Assembly: GCA_022572525.1 (NCBI GenBank)
Contig: JACZVS010000021.1
Coordinates: forward strand, 1-7,966
Length of the DNA: 7,966 nt
Direction: 5' to 3'
From: Nanobdellota archaeon
GTDB lineage: Archaea > Nanobdellota > Nanobdellia > Pacearchaeales > UBA12030
In this document: in pieces, positions 5,421 through 7,966 of the stretch
How the letters are laid out: each line of letters opens with the position of its first letter
Position numbering within the stretch: position 1 is the first letter of the stretch
The notes under the pieces: generated by a model
What the model saw: the letters and a program-made list of their open reading frames with translations, nothing else
Database searches by the model: none
What the model was told of the DNA's origin: nothing
Made by a program: the position numbers and the translations under genes

Positions 5421-6080
5421 CTATTCTAATTCTAGAAGTTCCTTAAGTTCTTCAAATCCTTTAAAATCTTCGTAGATTTTACCATCTATTACTAGGGTTG
5501 GAACTGAATTAATATTGTGAATACTCTTAAGTGTACTTAATGCAGGGTTCTCTGTATTGATATCAAAAGAAAAAGTATTAATGTAGTCTGGATAACCGTT
5601 GTATAAGGCATTTAATACAATTCCCTGGTTTTGGCTTTTCTTGTCAGAACCCCTTGGATCATTTTCCTCATTTGTATAAAAGAAAAGGATTATCGAGTAA
5701 TCTTCATCACACCGTTCCTTCCTTTCCTCAAGAAGCAGTAATGTTTTAATCTCGATAAGCTGATAGAGTTCCTTCTGCCTTAGAACTTCTGGATTCAGTT
5801 TTCCCAATCTTTTTTCAAGTACTTCTACTCTTCTTCCAAGTTCAACCTTACCTTCCCTAATATCCTTTATCGGAACTTCGCACACATTCTGCGATGTTAT
5901 TAGTCTGTCTCTTAGATCTAGTCCTAATAATTGTGCTCTTAAGATTTCTTGACTTTCCCTTAAGTCTGTTAATCCACTTTGAGCAATAAAGTTCCCTAAA
6001 AAGATTCCCGAAATAAAAACAAGAGTAGTAAGACTAAATGCGGCAATGTACTTACTTGTGTTCGGCTTTGTTTTATCCAT
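5421..6080 (-). CDS. Membrane-anchored coiled-coil/thioredoxin-fold protein lacking CxxC
   Basis: The 219-residue product begins with a short polar stretch, then one membrane helix at about residues 10-32 (AAFSLTTLVFISGIFLGNFI), which probably anchors it with the rest outside. A helical, charged region follows (about 37-122), flanked by C67 and C124, which could form a disulfide. The last 95 residues look like a thioredoxin-type fold: a strand YSIILFFYTNE, a helix, a strand INTFSFDINTENP, the cis-proline strand SVPTLVIDGKIY, and a final helix. The CxxC expected after the first strand is absent, replaced by a polar DPRGSDKKSQNQ loop. A TTG at 6090-6092 would add four residues and overlap the glycosyltransferase gene. 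I prefer the ATG at 6078-6080, six bases after its stop. It belongs to the glycosyltransferase operon. Confidence 0.8.
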   Translation of the reverse strand: MDKTKPNTSKYIAAFSLTTLVFISGIFLGNFIAQSGLTDLRESQEILRAQLLGLDLRDRLITSQNVCEVPIKDIREGKVELGRRVEVLEKRLGKLNPEVLRQKELYQLIEIKTLLLLEERKERCDEDYSIILFFYTNEENDPRGSDKKSQNQGIVLNALYNGYPDYINTFSFDINTENPALSTLKSIHNINSVPTLVIDGKIYEDFKGFEELKELLELE

Positions 6081-6085
6081 CTCTG

Positions 6086-7174
6086 CTACCAACTAGGTTT
6101 TTTAATTAAAAAGTGACCTAGTGTTATAACATAAAAAAATGATAAGAGCCATGAATATAAAAATATATACTGTAAGTAATTTAGAAAACTTAGATTTTCT
6201 TTCAGCTGAGTTTTAGCTAGAAAAAAGAATGTCGTGGCTAATAAAAATCCAAATAATCCTAAAATAATCCTTGGGTCAGATATAAGTAATGCAATATCGA
6301 TATTTATTGGAGAACCTAGAATAGCTGGCAAGCCAACACCCATTAATTTTGATATTTGTTGGGTTGTTATAGAAGAAAGATGATAGAGAGTGTAGAAAAA
6401 AATAAAAATTAGTACTGAAACTCCAACAGCTATTGCTGGCATAAAAAACATTCCTAGATCTCCGTAACGTGGAGAAAATAAGTTTTTGTATTTGTATAAA
6501 TTCTGCATCAAACCATAGCTCCATCTTACCCTCTGTCTTTTCAAATCTTTGAATTTTTCTGGCACTATTGTAGTAGCATAAGAGTCAGAAACATACGCCA
6601 CATCATAACCGTATTTTTTGATTCGCAAACCCATCTCTAGATCTTCTGTAAGATTTCCTACTTCAAATCCTCCATATTTTTTAAAGAACTTAGATCTGAA
6701 GATGGAAAAAGCAGGCACTATTTGTAAAGAGTGCATAGATGTTAACAGAATTCTGAAAAAGCTAAGAAGAACATATTCTGTGTATTGCATCTTAGCAAAA
6801 AAAGAATTTCTGTTTGATGGAACAGTTCTACAAGTTACCGCCATTATCTTAGGATTCTCAAAATATCTGACCCCTTTTTCTAATACATCCTTCTTTGGTA
6901 TAGTGTCTGCATCAAGAACCGCAATTAATTCACTCTTTGCCTTTTTAATTCCAAAATTAACGGCATCAGCTTTTCCCCCTTTAAGCTTACTCAACAGCTT
7001 AACTTTTTTATTCTCCCTTGCAATTTCCTTCACAATTCTTGCTGTATTATCTGTAGAGCCATCATCCACAACAAAAACCTTTAACTTTCCACCATATCTC
7101 GAAGAAAGCACAGCCTTGATAGTCTTTTTTATACTTTTCTCTTCATTATAAGCTGGAATTATTATGGACAGCAT
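6086..7174 (-). CDS. Processive-type family 2 glycosyltransferase with membrane helices
   Basis: The enzyme should transfer sugars from a nucleotide-sugar donor to build or extend a polysaccharide or glycolipid at the membrane, like cellulose, chitin and poly-N-acetylglucosamine synthases. The 362-residue protein opens with LSIIIPAYNEE, the usual GT-A fold start. The donor and metal residues are VVDDGSTD (35-42) and LDADT (87-91), the catalytic base region is LTEDLEMG (175-182), and QRVRW (214-218) is the QxxRW motif of processive members. Three membrane helices follow, near 243-263, 303-320 and 333-355, ending in a basic tail. There is no N-terminal membrane helix, unlike longer BcsA-type enzymes. 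Sugar specificity cannot be read from sequence alone. It starts two bases after the upstream glycosyltransferase stop, so translation is probably coupled. Confidence 0.92.
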   Translation of the reverse strand: MLSIIIPAYNEEKSIKKTIKAVLSSRYGGKLKVFVVDDGSTDNTARIVKEIARENKKVKLLSKLKGGKADAVNFGIKKAKSELIAVLDADTIPKKDVLEKGVRYFENPKIMAVTCRTVPSNRNSFFAKMQYTEYVLLSFFRILLTSMHSLQIVPAFSIFRSKFFKKYGGFEVGNLTEDLEMGLRIKKYGYDVAYVSDSYATTIVPEKFKDLKRQRVRWSYGLMQNLYKYKNLFSPRYGDLGMFFMPAIAVGVSVLIFIFFYTLYHLSSITTQQISKLMGVGLPAILGSPINIDIALLISDPRIILGLFGFLLATTFFFLAKTQLKENLSFLNYLQYIFLYSWLLSFFYVITLGHFLIKKPSW

Positions 7175-7176
7175 CT

Positions 7177-7872
7177 TTAATCGGTAAATCTGTATTTAAT
7201 AAGATAGTATAGTGCCTTTACCCCGTCTTTCCATGTTATCTTCTTCCCTTCATTAAATTCCCTTCCTATAAAATTAATCGGGACTTCTGTTATTTTATAG
7301 CCTTTCTTGAGTATTTTTGCTGTTATTTCCGGCTCAAAATCAAAACGCTTTGCTTTTAGGTTAATATTTTCTATGACTTCTTTTCTGAATACCTTGTAAC
7401 CAGTTTCCATATCAGTTATCTTTGCTCCATATAGAATGTTTGTCATTATTGTAAGAAATAAATTTCCAAGATAATGCAGTTTGTACATTTTTTGTAAGTT
7501 TTTTTTAATTGCATTTAATCTCGATCCATAGACAACTTTTGTTTTGTTTTCTATAATTGGTTTTAACAACTTTTCATATTCTATTGGATTATATTCCAGA
7601 TCAGCATCCTGAATTAGGATTATATCTCCAGTTGCATGTTTAAGCCCTGTCCTTATTGCAGTCCCTTTCCCCACATTTTTTTGATGAAAAAATATTTTTA
7701 AACTAGAGTCTTTTAATTTTGTTAGAATTTCTTTTGTATTATCAGTTGAGAAGTCGTCTATGATAATTATTTCTTTTGTTATATTTTCTAATTTAACTCT
7801 CTTTACTTTGTTAATTACTTCTAATATACTTTTTTCTTCATTATAGACTGGTATTATTATTGAGAGTTTCAT
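7177..7872 (-). CDS. DPM1-like family 2 glycosyltransferase (polyprenyl-phosphate sugar synthase)
   Basis: Members of this group move mannose or glucose from GDP- or UDP-sugar to dolichyl phosphate, making the lipid-linked sugar used later outside the membrane. The 231-residue protein has LSIIIPVYNEE at the start, IIDDFSTDNT (38-46) and IQDADLEYNP (87-96) for donor and metal binding, YGSR (115-118), TDMETGYKVFR (153-163), and RFDFEPEITAKI (176-187). It ends with EVPINFIGREF and GKKITWKDG (209-217), the usual DPM1/DPG C-terminal signature. No membrane helix follows, so it resembles the short soluble DPM1 form, not versions fused to a GtrA-like domain. It starts from a leaderless-type promoter and is followed two bases later by the second glycosyltransferase. 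Mannose versus glucose cannot be decided. Confidence 0.93.
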   Translation of the reverse strand: MKLSIIIPVYNEEKSILEVINKVKRVKLENITKEIIIIDDFSTDNTKEILTKLKDSSLKIFFHQKNVGKGTAIRTGLKHATGDIILIQDADLEYNPIEYEKLLKPIIENKTKVVYGSRLNAIKKNLQKMYKLHYLGNLFLTIMTNILYGAKITDMETGYKVFRKEVIENINLKAKRFDFEPEITAKILKKGYKITEVPINFIGREFNEGKKITWKDGVKALYYLIKYRFTD

Positions 7873-7895
7873 TTACTTTTTAGAATAATATTTGG

Positions 7896-7904
7896 TTTAA
7901 AAAT
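7896..7904 (-). promoter_or_regulatory. TATA-like box of the glycosyltransferase operon
   Basis: The minus strand reads ATTTTTAAA, centred about 28 bases before the ATG at 7870-7872, so the transcript is probably leaderless. It lies in the 37-base gap after the cytidylyltransferase-like gene, so the glycosyltransferases can be transcribed apart from it. Confidence 0.5.
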
Positions 7905-7909
7905 GTTGT

Positions 7910-7966
7910 CTATTTGCCCTTATAAGCTCCAATAATTTGATTTATTAAATCTGTTGTAGAATACCC
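7910..7966 (-). CDS. C-terminal end of a probable cytidylyltransferase-family protein (partial)
   Basis: The minus strand is open from the window edge to a TAG at 7910-7912 and encodes 18 residues, GYSTTDLINQIIGAYKGK. The STTDLI pattern followed by a short helix is typical of the end of the TagD/RfaE-type nucleotidyltransferase domain (compare the common form GxSTTxIIxRI), whose members make CDP- or ADP-activated alcohols and sugars or FAD. The call rests on this single motif, since the HxGH active site and all else lie outside the window. An activating enzyme beside two glycosyltransferases makes sense for envelope synthesis. Chance cannot be fully ruled out for so short a piece. Confidence 0.55.
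   Translation of the reverse strand, partial: GYSTTDLINQIIGAYKGK

Noticed and set aside
6081..6092. TTG start for the thioredoxin-like protein
   Set aside because: An ATG four codons later avoids the overlap with the upstream gene and gives a normal N-terminus before the membrane helix; TTG remains possible.
6276..6524. Minus-strand open frame of 82 codons in another frame
   Set aside because: It lies inside the processive glycosyltransferase gene, whose frame carries all the conserved motifs and membrane helices.
6618..7151. Plus-strand open frame of 177 codons
   Set aside because: Although long, it is antisense to the glycosyltransferase catalytic domain, is Ser/Phe-rich in a shadow-like way and has no promoter or family features.

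Overview
The window looks like a compact, AT-rich archaeal chromosome segment. Several genes have archaeal character: a PCNA sliding clamp, transcript-cleavage factor TFS, RNA polymerase subunit L (Rpo11), an MBF1-type zinc-ribbon/HTH factor, and a Ser-His-Asp signal peptidase of the ER/archaeal type. Most genes have a TATA-like box about 24-31 bases before the start codon and no Shine-Dalgarno sequence, as expected for leaderless archaeal transcripts. Small proteins, tight packing and the mix of families resemble DPANN archaea (for example the Woesearchaeota/Pacearchaeota or Aenigmarchaeota lineages). That placement is inference, not proven. No rRNA, tRNA, CRISPR array, insertion sequence or other mobile element was seen, and no gap between genes exceeds about 135 bases.

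Layout. Positions 1-2160 (all minus strand) hold an information-processing and secretion block: PCNA (3' end cut by the window edge), an unidentified four-helix membrane protein, TFS, and signal peptidase I with an unusual insert. Positions 2219-4469 hold a divergent pair: a KamA-family radical SAM/PLP aminomutase-like enzyme on the minus strand and a double-length Lrp/AsnC regulator on the plus strand, the only convincing plus-strand gene. They share a 94-base intergenic region. Positions 4489-5368 (minus) hold mbf1 and rpoL, which overlap. Positions 5421-7966 (minus) hold an envelope-type cluster: the end of a probable cytidylyltransferase, a DPM1-like glycosyltransferase, a processive-type membrane glycosyltransferase, and a membrane-anchored thioredoxin-fold protein with no CxxC.

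How the genes may work together. The two glycosyltransferases and the cytidylyltransferase tail suggest synthesis of a lipid-linked or surface glycan. The thioredoxin-like protein is packed directly behind them. The aminomutase-like gene and its divergent Lrp-type neighbour look like a self-contained, amino-acid-responsive module placed between two blocks of housekeeping genes. This is the most interesting part of the window: the enzyme keeps the cluster cysteines and the probable PLP lysine, but appears to lack both aspartates that hold lysine in lysine 2,3-aminomutase, so its substrate is open.
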